From assembly GCA_902573175.1 (NCBI GenBank), contig CACGIS010000009.1, forward strand, positions 1 through 33,796: a DNA stretch of 33,796 bases. The letters run 5' to 3'. Positions 1-8,783 of this stretch are shown piece after piece. Source of the DNA: Paracoccaceae bacterium. Lineage in GTDB: Bacteria > Pseudomonadota > Alphaproteobacteria > Rhodobacterales > Rhodobacteraceae. How positions within the stretch are numbered: position 1 is the stretch's first letter; every line of letters begins with the position of its first letter. A program made the position numbers and the translations under genes. The notes under the pieces were generated by a model, which ran no database searches, was not told the origin of the DNA, and saw only the letters and a program-made list of their open reading frames with translations.

Positions 1-377
1 TTGGAGAACGAAAAAACCCTAAAATTGTATTCGAGCACCCAGGAGAGGCCACATTGCCAACATCTGGGTTTATATGTGACACAGGTGGAATGGTAGTAAT
101 TTGTGCCGGTACTACGGGATATAATATAACTATGGACTTGCGCTATCATTGGATGATGCAAAAACGTTTTCAAGGATCCCATTTGGCAAATGATGAACAG
201 TCCGAAGCCGTAAATGAGTTACTTTTGGCAGGAAAAGTTGATCCATGTTTATCAGGCACTTACAGTTTTGACGAAATAGGGCATGCGCATCAATTGATGT
301 ATGAAAATAAACACCCTTATGGAAATATGGCTTGTTTGGTGAATGCTACAGAAACTGGACAGGGTGCAACAAAGTAA
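1..377 (+). CDS. ccr: Crotonyl-CoA carboxylase/reductase, C-terminal part (5' end outside window)
   Basis: The reading frame is open from base 3 to the TAA at 375-377, giving about 124 residues of a protein that begins before the window. The stretch with [11 protein letters not shown], then [14 protein letters not shown], then a [11 protein letters not shown] segment and a final [10 protein letters not shown] matches the C-terminus of crotonyl-CoA carboxylase/reductase, an MDR-superfamily enzyme. Known role of the family: NADPH-dependent reductive carboxylation of crotonyl-CoA to ethylmalonyl-CoA, the key step of the ethylmalonyl-CoA pathway for acetyl-CoA assimilation, in the cytoplasm. The TTG at 54 is not a real start, because the family-like sequence continues upstream of it. 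A strong terminator follows, so the gene probably ends its transcription unit. Confidence 0.9.
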   Translation, partial: GERKNPKIVFEHPGEATLPTSGFICDTGGMVVICAGTTGYNITMDLRYHWMMQKRFQGSHLANDEQSEAVNELLLAGKVDPCLSGTYSFDEIGHAHQLMYENKHPYGNMACLVNATETGQGATK

Positions 378-391
378 ATGTTGATGCTTTT

Positions 392-419
392 TAATAAAGG
401 CCCTTGGGGGCCTTTATTA
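392..419 (+). terminator. Rho-independent-type hairpin after ccr
   Basis: A perfect 12-bp inverted repeat (TAATAAAGGCCC at 392-403, GGGCCTTTATTA at 408-419) has a 4-base loop and lies 14 bases after the ccr stop. The GC core is followed by T-rich stem ends rather than a long U tract. It probably separates ccr from the next cluster. Confidence 0.75.
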
Positions 420-458
420 CTGCAACAGATTATTTTATTTGACCAAAAAAAATTAGGA

Positions 459-484
459 TAGATCGTAAAAATAAATATGATCTA
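459..484. promoter_or_regulatory. Inverted repeat upstream of the aminotransferase-photolyase-cfa cluster
   Basis: TAGATCGTA (459-467) and TATGATCTA (476-484) form a 9-bp inverted repeat with one mismatch and an 8-base AT-only spacer. It lies about 43 bases before the likely start codon of the aminotransferase. The geometry suits a dimeric repressor or activator site. No regulator is visible nearby, so the role is inference. Confidence 0.3.
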
Positions 485-526
485 CAATGGAGTGCTTATA
501 AAAGACTTGTATAAATGAGGCCAAGT

Positions 527-1741
527 ATGGACTTAGACATTAATTTTGTTCGCAATCAGTTTCCAGCATTTTCGGAAAATAGTTTAAAGGGTAAAGCGTT
601 TTTTGAAAATGCTGGAGGGTCATATGCTTGTGGGCAAGTAATTAATCGCCTTAATCGTTTCTATAAAGAAAAAAAAGTACAGCCTTATGGCGCATTTGAG
701 GCCAGTATTTCTGGCGGTAATGAAATGGATGAAGCTAGGGTTGGGCTTGCACGTTATTTGGGTGTCAAAGATTGCGAAGTAAGCTTTGGGCCATCTACAA
801 CTCAAAATACATATGTGCTAGCGCAAGCTTTTGCGGAATGGTTAGTGCCGGGTAACGCAATAATTGTTACAAATCAGGATCATGAAGCAAATACTGGCTC
901 TTGGCGAAGGCTTTCTAATCGGGGAGTTAATGTTAGAGAGTGGCAAGTAAATAAAGAAACTGGCGAGTTAAATTTAGAAGATTTGGAAAACTTGCTAGAC
1001 GATAATGTGAAATTAGTGTGCTTTCCACACTGCTCAAATATAGTTGCACACATTAATCCTGTTAAAGAAATTGTATCTCGAGTGCATTCTGCTGGCGCTT
1101 ATGTTTGCGTTGATGGAGTTAGTTATGCTCCACATGGATTACCAAATGTAGAAGATTTAGGTGCAGATATCTATCTTTTCTCAAGCTATAAGACTTATGG
1201 ACCTCATCAGGGTATCATGATTATCAAGGAGAAACTTGCCGAATTACTGCCCAACCAGGGTCACTATTTTAATGAAAAATTTTTAACTAAAAAATTTACT
1301 CCTGCTGGGCCAGATCATGCCCAAATAGCCGCATGTGCGGGCATTGTTGAATACTTTGATTCCTTAGCATCACATCATGGTATAAAGTATTCAGATGCTC
1401 CATCTGGGGTTCATAAACTATTTAGGAACTATGAGAAAAAAATTCTTCAGCCTTTATTAGATTTTGTTAAAGCAAAGAACTCTGCAAGACTGTTGGGCCC
1501 CTCTGATGCCTCTAAAAGAGCACCAACTGTAGCGCTAGATTTGAAATGTAATTCATTTGAAGTAGCAAAAAAACTGTCATATTTTAATATACTAGCCGGA
1601 GGCGATGACTTCTATGCAGTGAGACTTTTAGAAGCATTGGGTGTTGATATGAAACATGGAGCCTTGAGAATAAGTTTTGTACACTACACAAAGCAAGAAG
1701 AGATAAAAGCTGTAATCCAAGCCTTAGATGAGGTTTTATAA
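527..1741 (+). CDS. PLP-dependent class V aminotransferase / cysteine desulfurase-like protein
   Basis: This is a fold-type I PLP enzyme of about 404 residues. It resembles the cysteine-desulfurase-like subfamily typified by VC1184: it opens with NFVRNQFPAF and FFENAGGS, has the helper region NQDHEAN, the PLP-contacting VDGVSYAPHG, and the Schiff-base lysine in SSYKTYGPH (about residue 222 from this start). I chose ATG 527 over the in-frame ATG at 515 because GAGG (517-520) sits six bases before 527. Members of this subfamily have no well-established substrate; generic cysteine desulfurase activity should not be assumed. It is followed closely by the photolyase gene, and the cluster may be co-transcribed. 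Confidence 0.85.
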   Translation: MDLDINFVRNQFPAFSENSLKGKAFFENAGGSYACGQVINRLNRFYKEKKVQPYGAFEASISGGNEMDEARVGLARYLGVKDCEVSFGPSTTQNTYVLAQAFAEWLVPGNAIIVTNQDHEANTGSWRRLSNRGVNVREWQVNKETGELNLEDLENLLDDNVKLVCFPHCSNIVAHINPVKEIVSRVHSAGAYVCVDGVSYAPHGLPNVEDLGADIYLFSSYKTYGPHQGIMIIKEKLAELLPNQGHYFNEKFLTKKFTPAGPDHAQIAACAGIVEYFDSLASHHGIKYSDAPSGVHKLFRNYEKKILQPLLDFVKAKNSARLLGPSDASKRAPTVALDLKCNSFEVAKKLSYFNILAGGDDFYAVRLLEALGVDMKHGALRISFVHYTKQEEIKAVIQALDEVL

Positions 1742-1790
1742 TTTCTTTAAACTGGCTGAAATGTTTTGCCAAACTATATTCACTTATACT

Positions 1791-3206
1791 ATGAAAAAAC
1801 CAATAATTTACTGGATCAGACGTGACTTCAGGATTCATAATAATCCTGCCCTTAAGTTTGCTGTAGAGTCTAAGCAACCAGTAATACCAGTTTTTATAAA
1901 AGATGAGTTTGTCGATAACCTCGGAAGCGCTCCTAAATGGAGACTTGGTTTAAGTTTAGAATATCTTTCCGCGAAATATAAAAAATATGGTGTGGATGTT
2001 ATTTTTAGAACAGGATCTGCAGAGAAGGTTTTAACTGATCTAATTAATGAAACTCAAGCAAATCAGGTGGTTTGGGCGCGAACCTACCTACCTCCAGTAA
2101 ATAATAGAGATACGCACATTAAGTCCTTGTTAAAGCAAAAAAGGCTCTTGGTTAAAAGTTTCCCTGGGCATCTTTTGTTTGAGCCTTGGTCAGTGTCACC
2201 AAAGTCTAGTGAGTTTTTCAAGGTCTACACGCCGTTTTGGAAAGCAACCCGGTTGAAAGAACCAATCGGATTTGAAACAAAAGTTTCTAAGATCATGGGA
2301 ACTGACAAAAACCTGAAGACGGAAAATTTAGATGATTGGAGCCTGGGAAAGGGTATGTCACGTGGTTCATCTGTTGTTCGTCAATTCGTCCGCTTGGGGG
2401 AAGATGCAGCTCGAGAGCGATTAGGTAATTTTATTTCGAACAATGTGATGCATTATTCTACTTCTAGAGATATTCCATCAGTGGATGGAACCTCTGGTTT
2501 ATCCGAAAACTTATCTTTGGGCGAAATTTCTCCAATTGAATGTTGGAATGCCGGCCTTAAGGCTTTTCAAGAGGGCCACGATGCCGCCGAAATATTTTTG
2601 AAGGAACTTGTTTGGAGAGAGTTTGCTTATCATTTAGCTCACCATACGCCCCGTATCTTAGATAGTAACTGGCGTCCGGAATGGAATGGTTTTCCGTGGA
2701 ATACAAATGAAGAAGATGAAAAAGTTATTCGGTGGAAGCAAGGTCGTACTGGAATTCCCTTTGTAGACGCCGCAATGCGAGAATTATACGTAACCGGACG
2801 AATGCATAATAGAGGTCGAATGATCGTTGCTTCGTTCTTAACGAAACATCTGATGACTCACTGGAAAATTGGACAAAAATGGTTTGAAAATTGTTTAATC
2901 GATTGGGACCCTGCAAGCAATGCAATGGGTTGGCAGTGGTCTGCGGGATCAGGACCGGACGCAACACCATATTTTAGAGTATTCAACCCAAACACACAAC
3001 TAGAGAAGTTTGATGCAGATTATAAATATAGAGATAGATGGCTTGCTGAATTTAGTGGTGAAAATTCAAAAAAAGCTCTTTCTTTCTTTGACGCGATCCC
3101 AAAAAACTGGAAAATATCAGCAAAAATGGAGTATCCTAACCCTATAGTTGATTTGTCAAAGGGAAGAGCAATAGCGTTGGATGCTTATAAAAACCGGGAG
3201 TTTTAA
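1791..3206 (+). CDS. phr: Deoxyribodipyrimidine photolyase (cryptochrome/photolyase family)
   Basis: The 471-residue protein has an N-terminal alpha/beta antenna domain (starting IIYWIRRDFRIHNN) and a C-terminal helical FAD domain. In the FAD domain are ELVWREFAYHL, the FAD/substrate segment WKQGRTGIPFVDAAMREL, RMHNRGRM, and DPASNAMGWQW. Asn377 aligns with E. coli PhrB Asn378, which touches FAD N5 and is typical of photolyases, and Trp381 with the proximal Trp of the electron-transfer triad. The family repairs UV cyclobutane pyrimidine dimers using blue light. An upstream in-frame start near 1728 would overlap the previous gene and adds residues the family lacks, so ATG 1791 is preferred, though no clear Shine-Dalgarno is seen. 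The cfa gene follows 10 bases later. Confidence 0.92.
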   Translation: MKKPIIYWIRRDFRIHNNPALKFAVESKQPVIPVFIKDEFVDNLGSAPKWRLGLSLEYLSAKYKKYGVDVIFRTGSAEKVLTDLINETQANQVVWARTYLPPVNNRDTHIKSLLKQKRLLVKSFPGHLLFEPWSVSPKSSEFFKVYTPFWKATRLKEPIGFETKVSKIMGTDKNLKTENLDDWSLGKGMSRGSSVVRQFVRLGEDAARERLGNFISNNVMHYSTSRDIPSVDGTSGLSENLSLGEISPIECWNAGLKAFQEGHDAAEIFLKELVWREFAYHLAHHTPRILDSNWRPEWNGFPWNTNEEDEKVIRWKQGRTGIPFVDAAMRELYVTGRMHNRGRMIVASFLTKHLMTHWKIGQKWFENCLIDWDPASNAMGWQWSAGSGPDATPYFRVFNPNTQLEKFDADYKYRDRWLAEFSGENSKKALSFFDAIPKNWKISAKMEYPNPIVDLSKGRAIALDAYKNREF

Positions 3207-3216
3207 GAGTTAAGTT

Positions 3217-4422
3217 ATGTTAGAAACTACAATAGGGCAGAAAAACTTGCCGCGTTATTTTGCGCAAGTATTTGAAATGACGAAAAAAATGAATACTGGC
3301 AGACTAGATTTTGAGTTGCCTGATGGTCGGATTTTTCGAGCACATGGGAAGAATCCTGGTCCCGTAAGTAAGCTTAAAATCAACAATGTTGATGTTTTTG
3401 CAAGACTTATTAGGGAAGGGGATCTTGGCTTTTGTGATGCTTATCTTGATGGTTGGTGGTCTACGCCAGATTTACAAACGTTCTTAGACCTTGTTCATGC
3501 TGACAATGATGAGATGTATGATTCTTTTCCAGGTATGGGCATGGTAAGGGCTTGGGAAAAACTTCGATTTTGGTTGCAATCTAATTCTAAGTCTCAAGCT
3601 AAGAAGAATATAAGCTATCACTATGATCTTGGAAATGATTTTTACAAATTGTGGCTAGATGAAACGATGACTTACTCATCTGCAATTTTTAAAACTGGTC
3701 AAGAAAGTACTGAAAAAGCTCAAATTGAAAAGTACTCTTCATTAATAAATCAAATGGGTGCAAAAAAAGGTGACCATATTCTTGAAATAGGTTGTGGTTG
3801 GGGAGGATTTGCTGAGTATGCGGCAAAAGAGCGAGGACTTAAGGTTACAGGATTAACAATTAGTAAAGAGCAGCTAAAATATGCTGAAAAGCGCATCAAA
3901 GATGCTGGTCTTTCAGATATGGTTAATTTTAAGCTTCAAGATTATAGAGATGAGCGTGGAAAATATGACGGAATAGCAAGTATAGAAATGTTTGAAGCTG
4001 TTGGAGAAAAGTATTGGCCAGCCTATTTTGATTGTGTTAATAACTGCCTTTATCCTGGTAAACAGGCTACACTGCAGATTATTACCATTCAAGAGGCTAG
4101 GTGGGAAATATATCGTCGTGGCGTAGATTTCATCCAAAAATATATTTTTCCAGGTGGAATGTTGCCCAGTCCATCTGCGCTTAGGTCAGAAGTTGAACGT
4201 GCGGGGTTAAAAGTTGTGAATTCAATAGAGTTTGGAGAAAGTTATTCTCAAACCTTGCGACGTTGGCATGAGACATTCAATGCTAAATGGGATCAAATTT
4301 CTGAAATGGGGTTTGATGATAGGTTTCGAAGAATGTGGAACTTTTATTTAACCTCATGCGCTTCTACTTTTCATTATGGCAATTGCGATGTTACACAAAT
4401 TACAATTGAGAAGCCATCTTAA
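3217..4422 (+). CDS. cfa: Cyclopropane-fatty-acyl-phospholipid synthase family methyltransferase
   Basis: The 401-residue protein matches the CFA synthase family over its whole length. The middle has YHYDLGNDFYKLWLD (134 onwards) and MTYSSA, then the SAM-binding motif ILEIGCGWGGFAEYA (188-202). Further family features are EMFEAVGEKYW, the IQKYIFPGGMLPS segment and a C-terminal SQTLRRWHETF. Known role: transfer of a methylene group from SAM to double bonds of membrane phospholipid acyl chains. Related alphaproteobacterial enzymes make other modified fatty acids, so the exact product is open. It starts 10 bases after the photolyase stop, so the two are probably one operon. In Rhodobacter both photolyase and cfa-type genes belong to the singlet-oxygen response, which is consistent with this pairing. 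Confidence 0.92.
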   Translation: MLETTIGQKNLPRYFAQVFEMTKKMNTGRLDFELPDGRIFRAHGKNPGPVSKLKINNVDVFARLIREGDLGFCDAYLDGWWSTPDLQTFLDLVHADNDEMYDSFPGMGMVRAWEKLRFWLQSNSKSQAKKNISYHYDLGNDFYKLWLDETMTYSSAIFKTGQESTEKAQIEKYSSLINQMGAKKGDHILEIGCGWGGFAEYAAKERGLKVTGLTISKEQLKYAEKRIKDAGLSDMVNFKLQDYRDERGKYDGIASIEMFEAVGEKYWPAYFDCVNNCLYPGKQATLQIITIQEARWEIYRRGVDFIQKYIFPGGMLPSPSALRSEVERAGLKVVNSIEFGESYSQTLRRWHETFNAKWDQISEMGFDDRFRRMWNFYLTSCASTFHYGNCDVTQITIEKPS

Positions 4423-4450
4423 GGTTTGTGGCTTAGGTTATTAGCTTTAA

Positions 4451-4960
4451 ATGACTAATATTTTTCTTTATGGAACGCTTTGCGATAAAGAACTTCTTGA
4501 GATTTGCCTCGGTAGATCTCTTTCCTCTATCAACTTAGTAAGTGCAAAGCTAGAAAATCACTCAGTATTCTGGGTTAAAAATAGAAATTTTCCAGTAATA
4601 AAGTTTGATCATGGCTCATTTGCCCAAGGGCTTGCTGTTCTTGATCTTAAAGATCAAGATTTGGAGCAATTAGATTTTTATGAAGGTGGGTTTGATTACG
4701 AATTAAGAAAGGTCCGCATTATATTGAAAAATAATGGGTTATCCTCAAAAAATAGTACAATAGAGGCTTATGTTTACTTTAATAATGATGATAACATTGA
4801 TGTAGACAAAAATTGGGATTTGGACGAATGGCAGCGTTGCCACGGTTTAATTTCACGATTAGTGGCAAAGGAATACATGAAACTGCAAAGCAGCTACAAC
4901 GACATTGATCTATTGTCTGAATATGAGAAAATCTATCATCGTATATCCAAAAATTTATAA
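4451..4960 (+). CDS. Gamma-glutamylcyclotransferase-like (AIG2/GGCT fold) protein
   Basis: The 169-residue protein begins with the family signature IFLYGTL (YGTL at 7-10), which lines the substrate pocket. It later has LDFYEGGFDYELRKV, whose Glu78 matches the catalytic glutamate of GGCT-like proteins. Members cyclise gamma-glutamyl groups or gamma-glutamylamines, but many bacterial members have no known substrate. It lies 28 bases after cfa on the same strand and could be the last gene of that unit. The C-terminal tail after about residue 125 is lysine- and tyrosine-rich and not recognised. Confidence 0.75.
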   Translation: MTNIFLYGTLCDKELLEICLGRSLSSINLVSAKLENHSVFWVKNRNFPVIKFDHGSFAQGLAVLDLKDQDLEQLDFYEGGFDYELRKVRIILKNNGLSSKNSTIEAYVYFNNDDNIDVDKNWDLDEWQRCHGLISRLVAKEYMKLQSSYNDIDLLSEYEKIYHRISKNL

Positions 4961-5072
4961 ATCATACCTTTAAATCTCCTAGAAATAGAAATAGTTGTTC
5001 AATTAATGTAATATAGTTAAAAGAAATTTTTCTGTTTTTCGGTTTAAATTGAAAAAAATAAGGCTTCTTTAA

Positions 5073-6104
5073 ATGGACTACGCTTCTGATCTAGCTTCAG
5101 TAATAGGAAACACGCCATTAATAAAATTAAGGCAAGCTAGTGATGAAACAGGTTGTACTATTCTTGGAAAAGCGGAGTTTCTAAATCCTGGTCAATCTGT
5201 AAAAGACAGGGCGGCGTTAAGTATTATCAAAAGTGCTGTAAATGCGGGTCACCTAAAACCTGGTGGAACTATTGTTGAAGGAACTGCAGGCAATACAGGT
5301 ATTGGATTAGCTCTAGTAGGCGCATCTATGGGGTTTAAAACTGTGATTGTTATCCCTGAAACGCAAAGTAAAGAAAAAAAAGATATGATCCGGCTCGCAG
5401 GAGCTGAATTGATTGAAGTTCCGGCTGTTCCCTACAAAAATCACAACAATTATATTAAGTACTCTGGGCGTTTGGCCGAAAAACTATCTGAAACTCTTCC
5501 TCAGGGCGCCATGTGGGCCAATCAATTTGATAACGTAGCAAATAGGCAGGCTCACATTGATACTACTGGACCAGAAATATGGCGGCAAACTGACAACCAA
5601 GTTGATGGTTTTATTTGTGCATGTGGATCTGGTGGAACATTGGCGGGTGTAACTGAGTTCCTTAAACCTAAAGGAGTTAAGGTTGGTTTGGTTGATCCAA
5701 TGGGAGCTGCACTTTTTTCTTATTTCACGGAAGGTGTTCTTGCCTCTAACGGAGGCTCAATTACAGAGGGAATAGGTCAGGGTAGAATTACTGAGAATTT
5801 AAAAGGCTTTGTTCCCGATTATGCTTATCAAGTTGAAGATAAAGAAGCGCTTAACATTGTTTTTGATATGATGGAAAATGAAGGTCTTTGTTTGGGGAGT
5901 TCTTCCGGAATAAATATTGCCGGCGCGAAACGATTAGCAACTGATTTAGGAAAAGGATCCACGGTTGTTACAATTTTGTGTGATTTTGGTACTCGTTATC
6001 AGTCAAAGTTATTCAACCGAGAGTTTTTGGAGTCTAAGGGTTTGCCAACTCGTAATTGGATGAATACTGTGCAAAGTGATCTCCCAACTGTTTTTGAGGG
6101 ATAG
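5073..6104 (+). CDS. cysK: Cysteine synthase (O-acetylserine sulfhydrylase)
   Basis: This is a fold-type II PLP enzyme of 343 residues. It has the substrate-side IGNTPLIKL start, the PLP lysine in NPGQSVKDRAA (Lys44), the loop EGTAGNTGIGLA and the phosphate-binding CGSGGTLAG. Known role: O-acetyl-L-serine plus sulfide to L-cysteine plus acetate, in the cytoplasm. The C-terminal segment LGSSSGINIAGA is also typical. A C-terminal extension (about residues 310-343, with TRNWM) is often seen in alphaproteobacterial members. The channel gene begins two bases after its stop with GAGGGA inside the cysK end serving as its ribosome site, so they are translationally linked. Confidence 0.93.
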   Translation: MDYASDLASVIGNTPLIKLRQASDETGCTILGKAEFLNPGQSVKDRAALSIIKSAVNAGHLKPGGTIVEGTAGNTGIGLALVGASMGFKTVIVIPETQSKEKKDMIRLAGAELIEVPAVPYKNHNNYIKYSGRLAEKLSETLPQGAMWANQFDNVANRQAHIDTTGPEIWRQTDNQVDGFICACGSGGTLAGVTEFLKPKGVKVGLVDPMGAALFSYFTEGVLASNGGSITEGIGQGRITENLKGFVPDYAYQVEDKEALNIVFDMMENEGLCLGSSSGINIAGAKRLATDLGKGSTVVTILCDFGTRYQSKLFNREFLESKGLPTRNWMNTVQSDLPTVFEG

Positions 6105-6106
6105 CT

Positions 6107-8404
6107 ATGAGATTTATTTTAGTTTTTATCTTATTAACTTTATCACCACATTTTGGTTTTTCTAATTCAGAAGTTGCGCAGAGTGACTTATCTTATGAAA
6201 ATTGGGAAAGTACAGTTAGTAGAGCAGAATCTGTTCTATTGGCAGGGCGAGCTTCGGAAAAATCATTAGAAATTTTAAGGGATGAAATTAGAAACTGGAG
6301 AAGTATTTTCAAAACTTCTACTGGTATTAACTCCGACCGTATTTCTTTAATACAGACACAATTCAATGCACTCCCAGTAGCTCCAGATGAAGGTTCTGAG
6401 GACCCATTAAAGATCAGAAGAAATGAATTAAAGGATCTTCTTAATGAATTAAAAACACCCGGTCTACGGGCAAATGATGCGTTTATTCAGGCCGATACCC
6501 TAATAAGTGAAATAGACTCATTATTGCGAGCTCGGCAAACGGATGCTCTCTTAACCAGTGTGGAAAGCCCATTGCGTCCAAGCATTTGGACCCAGGCAGT
6601 ATCGGAAAGTTTCGATGCTTTATTCGCACCAATAAGAGAGTTTCGCGTGATTGAAATTTCAGATGCTCAAAAAACAAATTTTAAAATACAAGCAGTGAAC
6701 ATTTTTGCGCTGGTTTTTGGAGCGGTTGCCTCTTGGTTTGTTGGTGTAAAGTTAACGAATTCAGTCGTTAGTATTGCTAATAAAACTCCTGCAAAAAGGT
6801 TAGGAGTAGTAAAACTTCCTATTTCATTTCTAGAACTTTTATTAAAGTTTGTCTCGATATTGTTAATTGTGAGAGCCTTGCATCTTTCCGGTTTGGTTGG
6901 TTTGAAAGGTTCTCTCTTTTTAGATCAGGTGCCTTACTTCAGTGCTTTGTTACTTTTTGCCTTGTGGATCCCAAAGCAATTATTCAGTGGTGACGTGGGT
7001 TTTTTGTCATCTTTAAATCTTAATAATCAAGTAGCTAATAGTTCTAATTTTGCCGGGGCTGCACTTGTTTTAATTTTATTTGATTTAAGTGCGACGGGCC
7101 TAGCACAGACTAGCATAACTCAGGATACATATTCGTTTACAGTATTGATTATAACGATATTAGCTTCATTAATTTTATGGCGCGTTTGTAAGTCAATCAA
7201 AGAAATAGAAAACTTACTGTCACAAAAACAAGAAGATGATGAGCAATTTAGAATAAGTTTCTCCCGGCGCCTTGCAAACATTATCCATCGTTTGTTGTTA
7301 TTATCTTTATTTTTGGCACCAATTTTAGTGGCTGTTGGGTATGTAAATGCTGGTCAGGAGCTAACTAAATCCGTTATCTTGTCATTGGGCTTGGTAATAA
7401 CAGTAATTATTGTCCAAGATTATGTAATTGATTTTTACCTTATGGTTTTGGGTGAAGAAGAAGATAATAGAGATCAACTTATCCCAATTTTGTTATCTTT
7501 TGTTTTACTACTAGTTTCCCTGCCGTTTTTTGCTGTGATTTGGGGAGTACGACAGCAGGAACTATTGGAAATTTGGTCTAATTTTCAAAGTGGTTTTGAG
7601 CTTGGGACGATTAAGTTATCACCCGGTTTAATTCTAGGATTTTTAATTATTTTCACAATCGGGTATATGGTAACCCGTTTTGTCCAATCAGCTTTACAGT
7701 CAACAGTACTTCCTCGAACAACAATGGATAGTGGAGCTCAAACAGCAATTATATCGGGAGTTGGTTATGTTGGTATTTTCTTATCAGCTATAGTTGCGTT
7801 TTCAACGACAGGCCTGGACTTATCATCTCTAGCGATAGTTGCTGGTGCACTCTCTGTGGGTATTGGTTTTGGGTTGCAAAATATTGTCTCTAATTTTGTG
7901 TCTGGCATTATTTTACTTATCGAGCGTCCTGTTAGTGTTGGAGACTGGATCGAAGTTAGTGGTAAAATGGGATATGTCCGTGATATTTCTGTCAGATCAA
8001 CGCGTATTGAAACTTTTGATCGCTCAGATGTAATAATTCCAAATGCAGATTTAGTTTCCGGCGTTGTTACTAATTACACTCGTGGTAATACAGTTGGACG
8101 TCTCATCATTCCAGTAGGCGTCGCATATGGCTCCGATACGAAGACTGTGGAAGCGATATTGAAAGAGATAGCCGAAGCCCACCCAAAAATTCTTGAAGAT
8201 CCTGGACCGTCAATAGTTTTTCAGGGATTTGGTTCGGATAGTTTAGATTTTGAAATCAGGGCCATCCTTGGGGACGTTAATTGGATGCTCTCGATAAAGT
8301 CTGAGATTAATCACCAAATTGCAGAACGGTTTGCAAAGGAGGGGATTGAAATCCCATTTGCCCAAAGAGATATTTGGATTAAAAATCCTGAAAGTTTGAA
8401 ATAG
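6107..8404 (+). CDS. Large MscS-family mechanosensitive ion channel with DUF3772-type periplasmic region
   Basis: The 765-residue inner-membrane protein opens with a signal peptide (about residues 1-19). A soluble helical periplasmic region follows to about residue 190; its layout fits the DUF3772-type channels of alphaproteobacteria. There are then roughly eleven hydrophobic segments. The MscS core lies from about 550: the pore helix AGALSVGIGFGLQNIVSNF, then SVGDWIEVSGKMGYVRDI and VIIPNADLVSG in the beta domain. Known role: a tension-gated channel that releases solutes on hypo-osmotic shock. The pairing with cysK just upstream is tight, and the reason is not evident. No Shine-Dalgarno lies outside cysK. 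Confidence 0.9.
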   Translation: MRFILVFILLTLSPHFGFSNSEVAQSDLSYENWESTVSRAESVLLAGRASEKSLEILRDEIRNWRSIFKTSTGINSDRISLIQTQFNALPVAPDEGSEDPLKIRRNELKDLLNELKTPGLRANDAFIQADTLISEIDSLLRARQTDALLTSVESPLRPSIWTQAVSESFDALFAPIREFRVIEISDAQKTNFKIQAVNIFALVFGAVASWFVGVKLTNSVVSIANKTPAKRLGVVKLPISFLELLLKFVSILLIVRALHLSGLVGLKGSLFLDQVPYFSALLLFALWIPKQLFSGDVGFLSSLNLNNQVANSSNFAGAALVLILFDLSATGLAQTSITQDTYSFTVLIITILASLILWRVCKSIKEIENLLSQKQEDDEQFRISFSRRLANIIHRLLLLSLFLAPILVAVGYVNAGQELTKSVILSLGLVITVIIVQDYVIDFYLMVLGEEEDNRDQLIPILLSFVLLLVSLPFFAVIWGVRQQELLEIWSNFQSGFELGTIKLSPGLILGFLIIFTIGYMVTRFVQSALQSTVLPRTTMDSGAQTAIISGVGYVGIFLSAIVAFSTTGLDLSSLAIVAGALSVGIGFGLQNIVSNFVSGIILLIERPVSVGDWIEVSGKMGYVRDISVRSTRIETFDRSDVIIPNADLVSGVVTNYTRGNTVGRLIIPVGVAYGSDTKTVEAILKEIAEAHPKILEDPGPSIVFQGFGSDSLDFEIRAILGDVNWMLSIKSEINHQIAERFAKEGIEIPFAQRDIWIKNPESLK

Positions 8405-8497
8405 ATTATTTTAACCAACTAAAATCTAAAACTAACGGGTTGCTATTTTTAATTTGAGACCTTGTCCTCATCGAAACAGATAGTTAAACCGGTCGGT

Positions 8498-8587
8498 GGA
8501 GACGTGGCCGAGTGGTCGAAGGCGCACGCCTGGAAAGTGTGTAGGCGAGGAATCGTCTCGAGGGTTCGAATCCCTTCGTCTCCGCCA
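8498..8587 (+). tRNA. tRNA-Ser (anticodon GGA)
   Basis: A 90-base class II tRNA. The acceptor stem GGAGACG (8498-8504) pairs with CGTCTCC (8577-8583), followed by discriminator G and an encoded CCA. The anticodon stem CACGC/GTGTG encloses the loop CTGGAAA with GGA at 8532-8534, reading UCC/UCU. A long variable arm follows, then the TTCGAAT T-loop. It stands alone between the core-like block and a region of small accessory genes. Confidence 0.97.
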
Positions 8588-8675
8588 CCTACTTTTAAAT
8601 AAGTGAATAATAACAATACTTTGAGAGGGTAGGGGTAAACTGTATCCCCCATTTTATCCCCCAACAGGTTTAAGC

Positions 8676-8783
8676 TTAGAAACTCCCTACAAAAGTGCCA
8701 TCAGCCCAGTAAATCCTATACAGCTTCTTTTTGGGCTTAATGTCCTTTTCTAGCTTACTTATTTTTGCTTTGAAGTTACGCAT
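8676..8783 (-). CDS. Small basic protein ending in a WADGTFV motif (possible)
   Basis: A 35-residue frame starts at the ATG at 8783, inside the last codons of the FkbM gene, with an 8-base overlap that would allow coupled translation. The product is rich in lysine and ends [12 protein letters not shown] longer frame to 8861 exists, but it would lie further inside the methyltransferase. The same DNA motif recurs at 9776-9796, where it encodes WAEGTFV. I do not recognise a function, and it could be a relic of a duplicated gene end rather than a working gene. Confidence 0.3.
   Translation of the reverse strand: MRNFKAKISKLEKDIKPKKKLYRIYWADGTFVGSF
8689..8709. repeat. Short repeat copy 1 (encodes WADGTFV on the minus strand)
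   Basis: This 21-base stretch matches 9776-9796 at 19 of 21 bases, in the same orientation. On the minus strand both copies encode WA[D/E]GTFV in frames of otherwise different small proteins. The two mismatches are at bases 6 and 12 of the unit. A shared protein ending or a duplicated fragment would explain it. Confidence 0.6.

Noticed and set aside
7839-8033. 64-codon plus-strand frame inside the mechanosensitive channel gene
   Set aside because: It lies over the conserved MscS pore region in another frame, so it is a shadow.
8498-8660. Prophage or integrative-element attachment site at the tRNA-Ser
   Set aside because: No integrase, excisionase or second copy of the tRNA 3' end was seen in the window; only the position is suggestive.
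8449-8664. Minus-strand 71-codon frame containing [20 protein letters not shown]
   Set aside because: It is the antisense translation of the tRNA-Ser gene, a well-known database artefact, not a protein gene.
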